A stretch of DNA of 64,000 nucleotides from an uncultured Collinsella sp. GTDB taxonomy: Bacteria; Actinomycetota; Coriobacteriia; Coriobacteriales; Coriobacteriaceae. Below, one piece after another: positions 8,396 to 17,523 of this stretch (position 1 is its first letter; each line of letters opens with the position of its first letter). A program made the position numbers and the translations under genes. The notes under the pieces were generated by a model. That model did no database searches and was not told the DNA's origin. It worked only from the letters and a program-made list of their open reading frames with translations. The DNA lies in NCBI GenBank assembly GCA_900541025.1, contig UQIL01000005.1:41373-105372 (forward strand), in the 5' to 3' direction.

Positions 8396-11145
8396 TTAGG
8401 CGGAACGCTTAGCCTCGAGCTTGGCCTGAGCGGCAGCCAGGCGTGCGAGGGGCACGCGGTAGGGCGAGCAGGACACATAATCCACATCGGCCACGTTAAA
8501 CAGGCCCTTGATGGACTTGGGGTCGCCGCCGTGCTCACCGCACACGCCAAAGTGCATGTCGGGGTTGGTGGCGCGGCCCTTCTCGACAGCCATGCGCACC
8601 AGCTCGAGTACTGCCGTATCGATGGTCTCGAAGGGGTTGTCCTTTAAGATCTTCTTGTGCATGTACAGCGGGATGAACTTGGCCTCGGCATCGTCGCGGG
8701 AGAAGCCGAAGGTGGTCTGGGTGAGGTCGTTGGTGCCAAAGCAGAAGAAGTCTGCGTGATGGGCGATCTCGTCAGCGACCATGCAGGCGCGCGGCAGCTC
8801 GAGCATCGTGCCCACGGGAATATTGAGCTCGACGCCCTCCTCAGCGGAAACCTCAGCGATCACGCGCTCGATGACCTCGCGGGTCTGGACATGCTCGGCC
8901 GTGATGGAAACGAGCGGAACCATGATCTCGGGACGCGGATCGACGCCCTCCTGGATAAGGCGAGCAGCAGCCGTGGCGACGGCGCGAACCTGCATGAGCG
9001 GCAGATCGCTAAAGACGACGGACAGACGTACGCCGCGTAGGCCGAGCATCGGGTTAGACTCGACCATGCCGTCGATACGACGCAGGCGGGCGCGCAGAGT
9101 GGCAAGCTCTTCCTCGCTGGCGCCAGCGGCTTCCTTCTTGGTGATGGCGACCTCGAGCTCGCGAGGATTATCCAGGAACTCATGAAGCGGCGGATCGAGC
9201 AGGCGGACGACCACATCACGACCGGACATGGTCTTGAACATCGCCAGAAAGTCCTCGGTCTGAACCTTGAGCAGGTCGGCCAGGGCCTGCTGCTTCACGG
9301 TCTCATCGTCAGACAGGATAAAGCTCTGGATGATGTTTTTACGGTCACCCAGGAACATGTGCTCGGTGCGGCATAGGCCGATGGCCTCGGCACCAAACTC
9401 GAGTGCGAGCGCGGCGTCCTCGGGGTTGTCGGCGTTGACGCGCACGTGGTTGGCGTGACCGTCGGTCTCGTCCAGACGGATCTCGTCGGCCCAGGACAGG
9501 ATGGTGTCCAGATCGCCGGTGAGCTCGGCCGAAACCAGATCAACGGCGCCGTCGACGACGATACCCTGGGTGCCGTCGATGGAGATGACATCACCCTCGC
9601 GCAGCACGCGGTCGCTGCCCTCGATGCGCACGACCTTCTCGGCGGCATCGATGTGGAAGCGCTCGACGCCGCAGACGCAAGGCGTACCCATGCCGCGGGC
9701 GATAACGGCGGCATGACTCGTCTTGCCACCGTGGCTGGTCAGGATGCCCTCGGCGGCAACCATACCCTTCAGGTCGTCGGGGTTGGTCTCCCAACGAACC
9801 AGGATGACCTTGTGGCCCTCGTTGGCGCGCGCGACGGCGTCATCACTCGAGAACACAACCTCACCCACGGCGGCACCGGGGCTGGCGTTAAGACCGCTGG
9901 CCAGAGCCTCGTACTTCTTGGAGGCGTCAAACTGCGGGTGCAGGAGCTGGTCGAGTTGCGCGGGATCGATACGGTTCACAGCCTCCTCGCGGGTGATCAG
10001 GCCCTCCTCGACCATTTCGATGGCGATGCGCAGAGCGGCGGTTGCGGTACGTTTGCCCACGCGGGTCTGGAGCATCCAGAGCTTGCCCTGCTCGATGGTG
10101 AACTCGATATCGCACATGTCGCGATAGTGATCCTCGAGCGTCAGGAACACGTGCTCGAGCTCCTCACCTGCGGACTCGAGGCCCGGGGTGGTCTTGAGGT
10201 CGGCGATGGGCTCGGTGTTGCGGATGCCGGCGACGACATCCTCGCCCTGGGCGTTGACCAGAAAGTCGCCGTAGAACTCCTTAGTGCCGTCGGCCGGGTT
10301 GCGCGTAAAGGCGACGCCGGTCGCGGAGGTCTCACCCTTGTTGCCAAAGGCCATGGCCTGAACGTTGACGGCAGTACCGAGCTCGTCGGAGATGCCGTGC
10401 TGTTTGCGGTAGATGCAGGCGCGCTCGTTCATCCAGCTGCCAAAGACGGCCTGGATGGCAAGACGCAGCTGAAGCTCAGGGTCGTGCGGGAAGACGGGCT
10501 TGCCATCGACAACCTCGAGCTCGGGGTACAGGGCGGCCTCGACGTTCTCGGAGAAGATCCCCTTGAAGGTCTCGACGAGCTCCTGCAGATCCTCGGCCGA
10601 AAGCTCGGAGTCGACGCGGACGCCAGCGACCAGGCGTGCCTGGGTCAGCGCGTTCTCGAACAGGTCGGCGTCAACGCCCATAACGACGTTGGAGAACATC
10701 TGGATAAAGCGGCGATAGCTATCCCAGGCAAAACGCGGATTTCGCGTCTGGGCGATGAGGCCCTGAACGGAGTCGTCGTTGAGGCCCAGGTTGAGGACCG
10801 TGTCCATCATACCGGGCATGGAGAACGGAGCGCCCGAGCGAACCGACACGAGCAGCGGATCGGAGGCGTCGCCGAGCTTTTTGCCGCAGCGGGCCTCGAG
10901 GTCTACTCGGCGGCAACGATCTCATCGAGTGCGCCTTCGGGCCAGACGTTGCCGGCACCGGAGTACTCAACGCAGGTCTGGCAGGTAATGGTAAAGCCAC
11001 CGGGGACCGGCAGGCCGATACGGCTCATCTCGGCAAGGTTAGCGCCCTTGCCGCCAAGCACAAAGTTCATAGACTTGTCGCCCTCGGTGACACAAGTGCC
11101 CTGGGCGTCGGTTCCAAAACGGTAAACCCTCTTGCAATCGCTCAC
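8396..11145 (-). pseudogene. ppdK: Pyruvate, phosphate dikinase, split by a frameshift
   Basis: PPDK interconverts pyruvate, ATP and Pi with PEP, AMP and PPi. Translation from GTG 11145 (site AAGGAG) gives the normal N-terminus, VSDCKRVYRFGTDAQG and VLGGKGANLAEMSRIGLPVP, and runs to AALDEIVAAE before TAG at 10903-10905. The next frame continues at once with LEARCGKKLGDASDPLLVSV and RSGAPFSMPGMMDTVLNLGL. Between GAG and GACCTC there are two bases where three are needed, so one base is missing around 10903-10908. Everything downstream is intact: swivelling phospho-His in GGKTSHAAVIARGMGTPC, the C-terminal catalytic Cys in FGVCGEHGGDP. The full product would be about 916 aa. The gene is either recently inactivated or the base is a sequencing error. 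Confidence 0.9.
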
Positions 11146-11479
11146 GATACTTCTCCTTCTATGTGTTCGCACACACGACCGTGGTAACGAATCGACCCGC
11201 CGGATGCGGACCGTGAGGGAACTATACGGCGGGTTTTGGGCGGGCTTGAGCAGAGGCTGCGCGGTTTGGTAAACGTGCTAAAACTGGCGGTAAACGGTAG
11301 GTAAAGGTGGTTACCTTATGAAGATACCAGTACAACGTAGTCGCAGGTTAAAAGCGGTATAAACTGCTAAAACGCTTTAGCAAAAAGCTGTAATTATTGG
11401 AATGGAATCTCTTAAACTACGCAATAGCCAAGAAAGACAAAATCTATCAGAAGTATTTGTCCCAGGGATTTTGGTCAGA
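11146..11479. other. Intergenic region upstream of ppdK
   Basis: Non-coding. On the minus strand a -10 box TATAGT (11221-11226) with a poor -35 lies about 75 bases before the ppdK start and is the likely ppdK promoter. The remainder, from about 11260, becomes clearly AT-richer than the housekeeping genes and marks the left edge of the accessory island. No open frame with a ribosome site was found. Confidence 0.5.
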
Positions 11480-11574
11480 GTAGCTAATTTGGGACGGGGC
11501 TATTTTAGCCACCCCGGCAGATAGCGCGAATGCTTTGGCGGAGTAACGGCCGGGGTAGCTAAAAAAGCCCCATT
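11480..11574. repeat. Hairpin repeat, copy A (imperfect)
   Basis: Left arm contains TAGCTAATTTGGGACGGGGC and then TATTTTAGCCACCCCGG; the right arm is the partial inverse CCGGGGTAGCTAAAAAAGCC followed by CC. The same consensus occurs at 56499-56625 (best copy), and in partial form at 22861-22880 and 30877-30907. It looks like a short palindromic interspersed repeat without coding capacity. Confidence 0.8.
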
Positions 11575-11777
11575 ACAGTTTGAGTCGTCCGAAAGGGCGG
11601 CTCCTTACTAGTTCTGGTAATACGATTGAGCCGTACCGATGGTCGCTGGCCGACCGCGACCGCGACGCGGCCTCCACCCGAGACCCCCATCTCGACACAT
11701 AGCCCGTCATCCGACGAAAGCGCGCAGGTCGTCCTGTATAGGCGCATGGTGTCCCCCTCCGCCGCAAGAGGGAAACG

Positions 11778-11813
11778 AAAAAGCCCCTCTTTGCCACTAC
11801 GGACAAAAGGGGC
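11778..11813 (-). terminator. Intrinsic terminator downstream of the ABC remnant
   Basis: Minus strand: GCCCCTTTTGTC, loop, CAAAGAGGGGC, then TTTTTCG. It lies 80 bases after the end of the ATP-binding remnant and probably ended the original exporter operon. The stretch 11575-11777 holds no supported gene. Confidence 0.75.
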
Positions 11814-11891
11814 CTCCCAGGGGAAACGTGTTACAAAGCCTTCTTTGCAGGACGATGAAGATCAGAAACCCAACGTCGTACGCGTAGGGAC

Positions 11892-12491
11892 TTACCCAAC
11901 ACCCACGCCATTTCGATCTTCTGGGCCTTCAACGCCACGTCCCGATAAGCATCCGGGCATCGGAATGACCTCGTCGCAAGCCGCAAGCATCTCTTCGTCA
12001 TGAGTGACAACAATTACAATATGGTCTCTCTTAACCTCATGAAGCAATTTAATTAGCGCGCTCCGGCTCTTCGCATCAAGCGCTGAAGTTGACTCAAGAA
12101 ACAACATGACGTCCGGCGATTTCAACATCTGCCGCACAATTGCGATGTTCTGCTTCTCCCCGCCGGACACCCCTCCTTTCTTGCTGCCAAGCATCGCTGC
12201 CGCCCCGTTCTCCGCAGCGGCAATCATTTTGTCTAACCCCAATATGGCAAGCATCCGATTCAGTTTGTCGGCCTCGAAATCATCAGAAAGCAGCGTAAGA
12301 TTATCGAGGATCGTCCCCCCAACAATAGGGGGCTCTTGCTCCGTAATGCCAACTCGGCACCGCCGCAATGCGTATCGGTCGATGCGACGCTGTGATACCC
12401 CGTTGTAGAGGACGGCCCCTTCCGTGTTATCTGGATATAGACCCAATATCACTGACAGCAGCGAGCTCTTCCCCGAGCCATTTCTTCTTGC
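11892..12491 (-). pseudogene. ABC-transporter ATP-binding domain remnant
   Basis: The reading frame is the end of an ABC exporter. It retains Walker A GSGKSS, a Q-loop (VGITEQEPPIVGG), signature VSGGEKQNIAIVRQ, D-loop SALD and H-loop VVTHDEEM. Just three codons before the Walker A stretch there is a TAA (12492-12494), so the transmembrane domain and the first part of the nucleotide-binding domain are gone. The Walker B reads VMLFLES instead of the usual hydrophobic-DE, so both the Mg-binding Asp and the catalytic Glu are replaced. No start codon with a ribosome site exists. It follows a complete exporter gene on the same strand and is probably the decayed second half-transporter of that operon. 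Confidence 0.85.
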
Positions 12492-12577
12492 TTACTGTTT
12501 TTCTTATATTGTAACGATTTTCGATAAGAGGAAAGATTACTCCATGACGCGCAAGCCCGAACTCTAAGCGTTTCCCA

Positions 12578-14182
12578 TCAGCATTGCCCATTTTTCGGAT
12601 CGAAATCCAAATCCAGCTCCCTATCGCATGCTGAAATCAAATCCTGATCATGGCTTACAACAAGAATTAGCTGATCGAAGGGATTTCGATGAATATACTC
12701 CGTGAACTCCCGACGGCTTTCTTCATCTAAATCGTTCGTTGGTTCATCGAACACAAGCACTTCCGGCTGCCTGCGAAGTGCTGCGAATATCCTTAGCTTT
12801 CGATACTCTCCACCAGAAAGGTCTCTACAATTCTTGCCTTTTAACGATTCGACGGTTCGATAGAAACTCGGCACAAGCTCTCGGAGGTTTTCGCTCGATC
12901 CCCGAATCGACGTCCTCTCAAGGTAATTCTCCACCGTTTCGTTCGGAATAAAGAGCTTTTGCGGGCACACCGCAAACAGGTCCCGTCGGATCGTCTCCAT
13001 ATCGAGCTCTTCATATGGCACCGACCCCAAAGCCCGATGTCCCCCAGCAGAATATAGTCCAAGGAGCACCTTCAGAAACGTGCTTTTTCCGCATCCGTTC
13101 GGCCCGGTAATGGCATAGGTTTTTCCTTCCTCCACCTCCACGGAGAGGTCGCGGTATAAGTAGGGCTTTCCCGCGTATCGGTACGCGATGTTGGACAACG
13201 ATATGCTCTCCACGTGCCCAACCGTGAGGGTGCCGCGGTCCTCGGCGTCCTCCGTCAGAGCCCCCAATCGGTCGAACGAGGCCCTTGCGTCCTGATACGA
13301 TTTGAAATAATTCAAAAAATACTTGAAGCATCCGAACGCCATCGAGTAATACGAGTTCACCATTGTGAACTCGCCTAAGCTCATTCTTCCGCTCAATATT
13401 TCCATCCCGGAGATCACGAGCAGTGCCCCCCGAAACACAGACGAGATCAGGCCGTCGCTTGATGTGGCCAGATTCGAGACCCTACTTGCTTTCATGTAAA
13501 TCGGGTAGTACCCCTCGAATACCCCTTTGAGCGTCCGAGCGCTCTGGTTATATGCGCCATCGCACTTAATGTCAAACAACTGCGACAGCTCGCCGCTCAC
13601 GGACGCGAAAAGCTTACTCAAACCCTCCTTGTTCGCAAGCGAACTGTTGTACAACGGCTTTTTCAACGCCCTGAATAAAATGAAGTACGCAACAAGCGAA
13701 CATGCACTTAACACCAGGAACACCGGATTAATCGAAAACAGGATGATGCATATCAACACAACCAGAACGATGTTAAGCCCGATCGTCAGGAAGTTGTTCA
13801 CGACAAACGATGACACCGCATTCGAATCCGCATACACCCTCTGCGTTGTATAGGATGGATCCGCCTGCTCCCCCTTTTCCAGGGGCCCCCGTTCAAACGA
13901 CTCACACGTGGTCCCCATCAGTCTCGTCGTCATCTCCAAGATGACGCGCGATACGTTCACACCCATCGCATACGACATGAAGGAGGCCGATATCCCTATG
14001 CCCGCAACAAAGGCCGCAAACCACACGACGCGAGATGGATCCCTATTCGTCACGAGAAAGTCTACAAACCCACCGTTTAAGGCGGGCATGACGCACGAGA
14101 GAGCAAAATTCACCAGCATGAGAATCACGAAAAGCCGTGACCCTTTACACCGAAACAACTCGTGAACCGTCTTCTTAAACAT
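12578..14182 (-). CDS. ABC exporter half-transporter (TMD-NBD)
   Basis: Complete half-transporter of 534 aa. Residues 1-310 carry about six membrane segments (for example LFVILMLVNFALSCVMPALN and IVLVVLICIILFSINPVFLV). The nucleotide-binding domain has Walker A GPNGCGKST near residue 362, signature DLSGGEYRK near 450, Walker B VLVFDEPTNDLDEE and H-loop LVVSHD. No N-terminal C39 peptidase is present, so any leader cleavage must come from elsewhere. The ATG at 14182 (MFKKTVHELF) is preferred over two upstream ATGs because GGGAG is well spaced. It is divergent from the radical-SAM module 1 genes; export of the modified peptide, or self-protection, is the likely role (inference). Confidence 0.88.
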   Translation of the reverse strand: MFKKTVHELFRCKGSRLFVILMLVNFALSCVMPALNGGFVDFLVTNRDPSRVVWFAAFVAGIGISASFMSYAMGVNVSRVILEMTTRLMGTTCESFERGPLEKGEQADPSYTTQRVYADSNAVSSFVVNNFLTIGLNIVLVVLICIILFSINPVFLVLSACSLVAYFILFRALKKPLYNSSLANKEGLSKLFASVSGELSQLFDIKCDGAYNQSARTLKGVFEGYYPIYMKASRVSNLATSSDGLISSVFRGALLVISGMEILSGRMSLGEFTMVNSYYSMAFGCFKYFLNYFKSYQDARASFDRLGALTEDAEDRGTLTVGHVESISLSNIAYRYAGKPYLYRDLSVEVEEGKTYAITGPNGCGKSTFLKVLLGLYSAGGHRALGSVPYEELDMETIRRDLFAVCPQKLFIPNETVENYLERTSIRGSSENLRELVPSFYRTVESLKGKNCRDLSGGEYRKLRIFAALRRQPEVLVFDEPTNDLDEESRREFTEYIHRNPFDQLILVVSHDQDLISACDRELDLDFDPKNGQC

Positions 14183-14278
14183 GCCAGCTCCCATCAAGCG
14201 GCCTTTTATCCAAAACTGAATTTGCTCGCCGCTTAATCGCTCCCATATATCCCTTGTTGTTAATCCTTGCTCAAGACA

Positions 14279-14632
14279 TTATCTCGGGTTGCGGTGCCCA
14301 GGATTCCATTTCACCTTTATATACATACGAATAAGCCCCCTATTTGCATAGGCAAGCGCGGCGATTATAACAGCAGCCACCATCAGACCGAGAATAGCCC
14401 TTTTGTCCGGAAAAAGGGACGAGAGAAAAAGGCATATTGCGGAGAAAACTATAGACGCCCCCACCACTCGGTTTGCGCCTAGAGACTCGGCCGTCCGCTT
14501 TGCCTCCTCTAAACGCTCTCCCGATAGCAATGACATTCCGGCAAGCAATCCCGTGAGCTTGCCTCGATATATCATTATTCCGAACAACAGCAGCAGGCAT
14601 GACCCCACCATTGAAACCACAACGTCCGACAT
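14279..14632 (-). CDS. Small membrane protein, DUF3784-like
   Basis: About 117 aa with an N-terminal membrane segment (SMVGSCLLLLFGIMIYRG), a cytosolic loop (LTGLLAGMSLLSGERLEEAK) and two further membrane segments (ASIVFSAICLFLSSLF and LMVAAVIIAALAYA). This layout, particularly the short segment ending in a Gly-Lys and the 'LLAG.S' loop, resembles DUF3784 proteins, which are common beside Gram-positive transporters and have no known role. ATG 14632 is chosen because GGAG is 8 bases before it; 14638 is possible. It is upstream of the ABC exporter on the same strand with a gap of about 96 bases and may be in the same operon. Confidence 0.65.
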   Translation of the reverse strand: MSDVVVSMVGSCLLLLFGIMIYRGKLTGLLAGMSLLSGERLEEAKRTAESLGANRVVGASIVFSAICLFLSSLFPDKRAILGLMVAAVIIAALAYANRGLIRMYIKVKWNPGHRNPR

Positions 14633-14808
14633 CGCCATCACTCCAGTCCACTCCTTCAATACCAGCCCTATCGACAAACATCAAAACTTTTTTTAACTTA
14701 ATATTGTATATCGATATAAATATATTCTTTTATATATCGTTTCGATTTGTGATATTTTATCGAACGAGTTGCTATTCGAGGAAGATAGGCCACAACCAAA
14801 GGAGATCA
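14633..14808. promoter_or_regulatory. Divergent promoter region of module 1
   Basis: Extremely AT-rich gap between the DUF3784/ABC genes (minus) and the PqqD-GNAT/radical-SAM genes (plus). A perfect 12-base palindrome TATATCGATATA lies at 14707-14718, and several ATATATCG/TATCGA motifs follow up to 14765. Both transcription units must start here. The palindrome is a plausible regulator site; individual promoter boxes cannot be fixed with confidence. Confidence 0.5.
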
Positions 14809-15702
14809 ATGGAATCCGTGAATGTTTGGAGCGCGCAAATCTCATCATTGCCTGGAGTCATCCCTATCCCCCTCGACCCAAGCTACCTTCGCAGTGAACC
14901 AAATAACCGCCTGAGCGTCCTAAGCTCAGATGGGAAACAAATCTATACGATCCTCAACAGGGTCGCTAAAGAGATTCTTGACTTATGCGACGGCACCTGC
15001 GATTTGCCCAAAATTCTCCGTCTGTTCCAAGAAAAATACCCAGATCAACCGCGCGAGACGCTAGCGCATGACCTGGCCCAAACCCTGCATAGCCTGACCG
15101 TAAACTGTCTTATCGTTTGGAAGAAAGAAGGGAGATATATGAACGACCCTTTCGGCTCCGATTACCTAACATCGGTGAATCCCGACGAGCTGCTTATTCT
15201 CGCGGACGCGAGCAGGTTTGCTGAAATCGAAGAGGCGGCTGCAAAATCCCTCTCTGCAAAACAGTCCAAAAATGGCAATAGGATCTATTTCTCTGAGTTC
15301 GACGTTGAGCCCGAATTGGAGAACTTTCTGGTTCTTCGCCAAAGGCTCTTTTCCTTTACCCATGATTATTTTCTACTCACGAGCCAGTCCGGAGAAATTA
15401 ATGGATTGATAATATGCGAGCCGGCCACTAATCCCGCCGGCCGCAGCGTCATCATCAAATTTATCTCATGCAGCTCCACGCTGCTTGCCGGTGTGCTCGA
15501 CCGCCTTGCGGAATACTACGGATCTTCCGCTCCCAAAGCCTACCGCGCGCTCAGAATTGACGCGCCTGATTCCACCCCAATCGCCGAACAACTTGACCAT
15601 TCCGACCAGCGCCTTGGCTTTTCCTTAGTCGGCACCCTGCCCAATGAGCTCGACTCGGGCGACGTCAAGCTGTTTGTTCGCCCGCTCGATAAGAAGCAAT
15701 AA
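14809..15702 (+). CDS. PqqD-like peptide-recognition domain fused to a GNAT-like domain
   Basis: Protein of 297 aa starting MESVNVWSAQISSLPGVIPI at ATG 14809 after AAAGGAG. Residues about 30-105 have the pattern of PqqD/RRE domains: LNRVAKEILDLCDGTCDLPK, ILRLFQEKYP and a helix ending DLAQTLHSLTVNCLIVW; such domains bind leader peptides for radical-SAM enzymes. Residues about 160-297 look like a GNAT acyltransferase fold: a strand/loop with SGEINGLIICEPATN, then a segment RALRIDAPDSTPIAEQLD and the typical ending LGFSLVGTLPNELDSGDVKL. A classical acetyl-CoA P-loop (Q/RxxGxG/A) is not obvious. The stop overlaps the radical-SAM start by one base. Function as leader-binding partner is well supported by context; acyl transfer is a guess. 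Confidence 0.75.
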   Translation: MESVNVWSAQISSLPGVIPIPLDPSYLRSEPNNRLSVLSSDGKQIYTILNRVAKEILDLCDGTCDLPKILRLFQEKYPDQPRETLAHDLAQTLHSLTVNCLIVWKKEGRYMNDPFGSDYLTSVNPDELLILADASRFAEIEEAAAKSLSAKQSKNGNRIYFSEFDVEPELENFLVLRQRLFSFTHDYFLLTSQSGEINGLIICEPATNPAGRSVIIKFISCSSTLLAGVLDRLAEYYGSSAPKAYRALRIDAPDSTPIAEQLDHSDQRLGFSLVGTLPNELDSGDVKLFVRPLDKKQ

Positions 15703-16748
15703 TGAGCATGCCGGCAATAATCGGAGCGCCCCACAGCGTTGCGCTCGACATTACAAACAAATGCAACCTTCGTTGTCTACACTGCTTCAACAACAGTGGA
15801 GAAAACGATGTCGTCGCGAACGAATTATCCGACAACGAAGTCCTCGAACTCGTCGACTCGATTTGTCAAATGCACCCCTTTAGCTTCTGCTTCTGCGGAG
15901 GCGAGACCCTCCTGCGAAAGGATCTTGTCATCGAGTCCTTGCGGCGGCTCAGCGCATCTGGCGTCAAATGCAACCTCGTGTCAAACGGTCTGCTCGCAAA
16001 CTCAAATTCTTTGCATGAGCTCGAACGCGCCGGTTTAAACGGCATACAGTTTAGCCTCGATGGCCTACGCGATTCTCACGAACATATGCGAGGACTCTCG
16101 GGATTATACGACCGGGTGCTCGACGCCATCGATATCACGCTGAACGAAACCTCACTGCACCTTTCAATTGCCTTTTGTCCGACATCGTTCAATGTCGACG
16201 ATTTCAAACCAGTTTGCACGATGCTTCGAGACAAGCTGAAATCGTCGGGTAGAACTGACCGAATTGACCTTAGAGTTCAGCCGCTCATGCTCCTCGGTAG
16301 AGCCCGAAGAAACCGCACGATTCGCCCTTCGAATAATCAATACCGTCGGCTAGTCAACACGATCAATGACCTTCGATACGATCCGGACTATCGAGGCTAT
16401 TTCATGCTTGAGTGGGGCGACCCCATCGACCACTTGGTCAGATTCCCTCAACTGCAAATGCAATTTGACCAAGTGGCCATCCACGCCAATGGCGATATCG
16501 TCGCATCCCCCTATATACCTCTCATCATCGGAAACGTTCGCAAACACAGCCTTCAGGAATACTACGATGCCGGAATGGCAACCGTTTGGGATAAGCCCGT
16601 TGTTACCGCGTTGGCCAATCGTATGCACTCGATTGACGAGATGGAAGAGATCTCATCGTTGATTGCAGACATCAATATGGACGGCGACCTCTATATCGAC
16701 CTGATCGACGATGATCTAGGCGACCTGAGCGTCCTGTCACAATTCTAA
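15702..16748 (+). CDS. Radical SAM peptide-modifying enzyme without SPASM cysteines
   Basis: 348 aa. The SAM/4Fe-4S motif CNLRCLHC lies at residues about 24-31, followed by FCFCGGETLLRKDL (the usual GGE motif), NLVSNGLL and IQFSLDGLRDSHEHMRG. The C-terminal part has the spacing of a SPASM domain (FDQVAIHANGDIVASPYIPL then IGNVRKHSLQEYYDAG), but none of the usual cysteine ligands is there, so auxiliary Fe-S clusters are not expected. It is translationally coupled to the PqqD-like gene (TAATG) and followed 12 bases later by a 60-aa precursor-like gene. It most likely modifies that peptide, for example by C-C or C-X bond formation or epimerisation; the reaction cannot be read from the sequence. 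Confidence 0.85.
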   Translation: MSMPAIIGAPHSVALDITNKCNLRCLHCFNNSGENDVVANELSDNEVLELVDSICQMHPFSFCFCGGETLLRKDLVIESLRRLSASGVKCNLVSNGLLANSNSLHELERAGLNGIQFSLDGLRDSHEHMRGLSGLYDRVLDAIDITLNETSLHLSIAFCPTSFNVDDFKPVCTMLRDKLKSSGRTDRIDLRVQPLMLLGRARRNRTIRPSNNQYRRLVNTINDLRYDPDYRGYFMLEWGDPIDHLVRFPQLQMQFDQVAIHANGDIVASPYIPLIIGNVRKHSLQEYYDAGMATVWDKPVVTALANRMHSIDEMEEISSLIADINMDGDLYIDLIDDDLGDLSVLSQF

Positions 16749-16760
16749 GGAGATGTTCCC

Positions 16761-16943
16761 ATGTATGAGACCCCAGAAGTAGAGAAGATGGATTCCAAAA
16801 CCGGCCCCGTTCCCGTTGTGGTCAACTTTGCAGCCGTCGTGGATAACGTAGTCGCAGCCGTCTATGATGCCGTCGTTGCGGCCTACGCATTCTGGTACTC
16901 GGCAGACAACGACGGCACCGGGACGAGTGCAGCACAGAACTAG
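16761..16943 (+). CDS. Candidate RiPP precursor peptide of module 1
   Basis: 60-aa peptide beginning MYETPEVEKMDSKTGPVP, with a strong ribosome site AAGGAG overlapping the radical-SAM stop. The N-terminal Y-x-x-P pattern is like leader sequences recognised by PqqD/RRE domains (as in lasso-peptide leaders). The remainder is Val/Ala-rich and aromatic (VVVNFAAVVDNVVAAVYDAV, then VAAYAFWYSADND) and ends in a small polar tail GTGTSAAQN. There are no cysteines, excluding thioether chemistry at Cys. The position straight after a radical SAM gene and the size make it the likely substrate. The cleavage site cannot be assigned. Confidence 0.75.
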   Translation: MYETPEVEKMDSKTGPVPVVVNFAAVVDNVVAAVYDAVVAAYAFWYSADNDGTGTSAAQN

Positions 16944-17523
16944 TCGCCGGCTCATCGAGCAATCGCCTCGCCTATCACTGCATGCGATTGACTGCGCAGC
17001 CCCAGCCAACGCCCAAAGCGCCTTGAAGAGCTGCTTGTAACATTCGTTCATTCAACAGCGAGATCTCTTCACCATTCTCGGCCGGCCCGACAGATCGACA
17101 CATCAGTCGGGCCGGCCAGACTTATACAACGCGGCGACTCCGCTCACGCCACCCCCCCCCGAAACTCACGCTGTCATCACACGGGCAATCAACAGTGAAT
17201 CCTGTTATGCGACATGGGCAAACGGCCACGTGCGCGATTAAAACGAATTCACTTAACAGACTTCAAGAATGCTTTAGCACCGCAGGATAGCCATACGCGG
17301 AGCGCGGCACGCATAAGCCAAAAGCGGCATTAAAAGCCATCCCCTTCCCTGCTGAATGCGCGTCCTAGCCCATCAACCGGTCGGACCATCGCGAAGATGA
17401 TCCGTGCTTCCATACTGCAATGCGATATCAAGCATCACGAATAGTCCCCGCCCAACGGGGTTCTCCCCTCCGCAGGCGTTTCGGAACCCGCCCCCATCCC
17501 AAATTCCCACGCAGCGGCCGCGT
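16944..17523. other. Non-coding stretch after module 1
   Basis: No gene with a ribosome site is visible on either strand. It contains the hairpin at 17080-17117 and a run of nine C at 17152-17160. Base composition changes from AT-rich to GC-rich towards 17450, where the next gene ends. Confidence 0.6.
17080..17117. terminator. Strong hairpin, terminator-like but without U-tract
   Basis: Perfect 12-bp stem GGCCGGCCCGAC/GTCGGGCCGGCC with a 14-base loop. Neither side has a T-run, so it may act as a transcript-stabilising or Rho-assisted end for module 1 rather than a classical intrinsic terminator. Confidence 0.5.

Noticed and set aside
11559..11806. Short minus-strand frames between ppdK and the ABC remnant
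   Set aside because: No ribosome site, Arg/Ser-rich shadow composition, and overlap with the hairpin repeat and terminator.
17152..17160. C9 run as phase-variation switch
   Set aside because: Not within or just before any supported gene.
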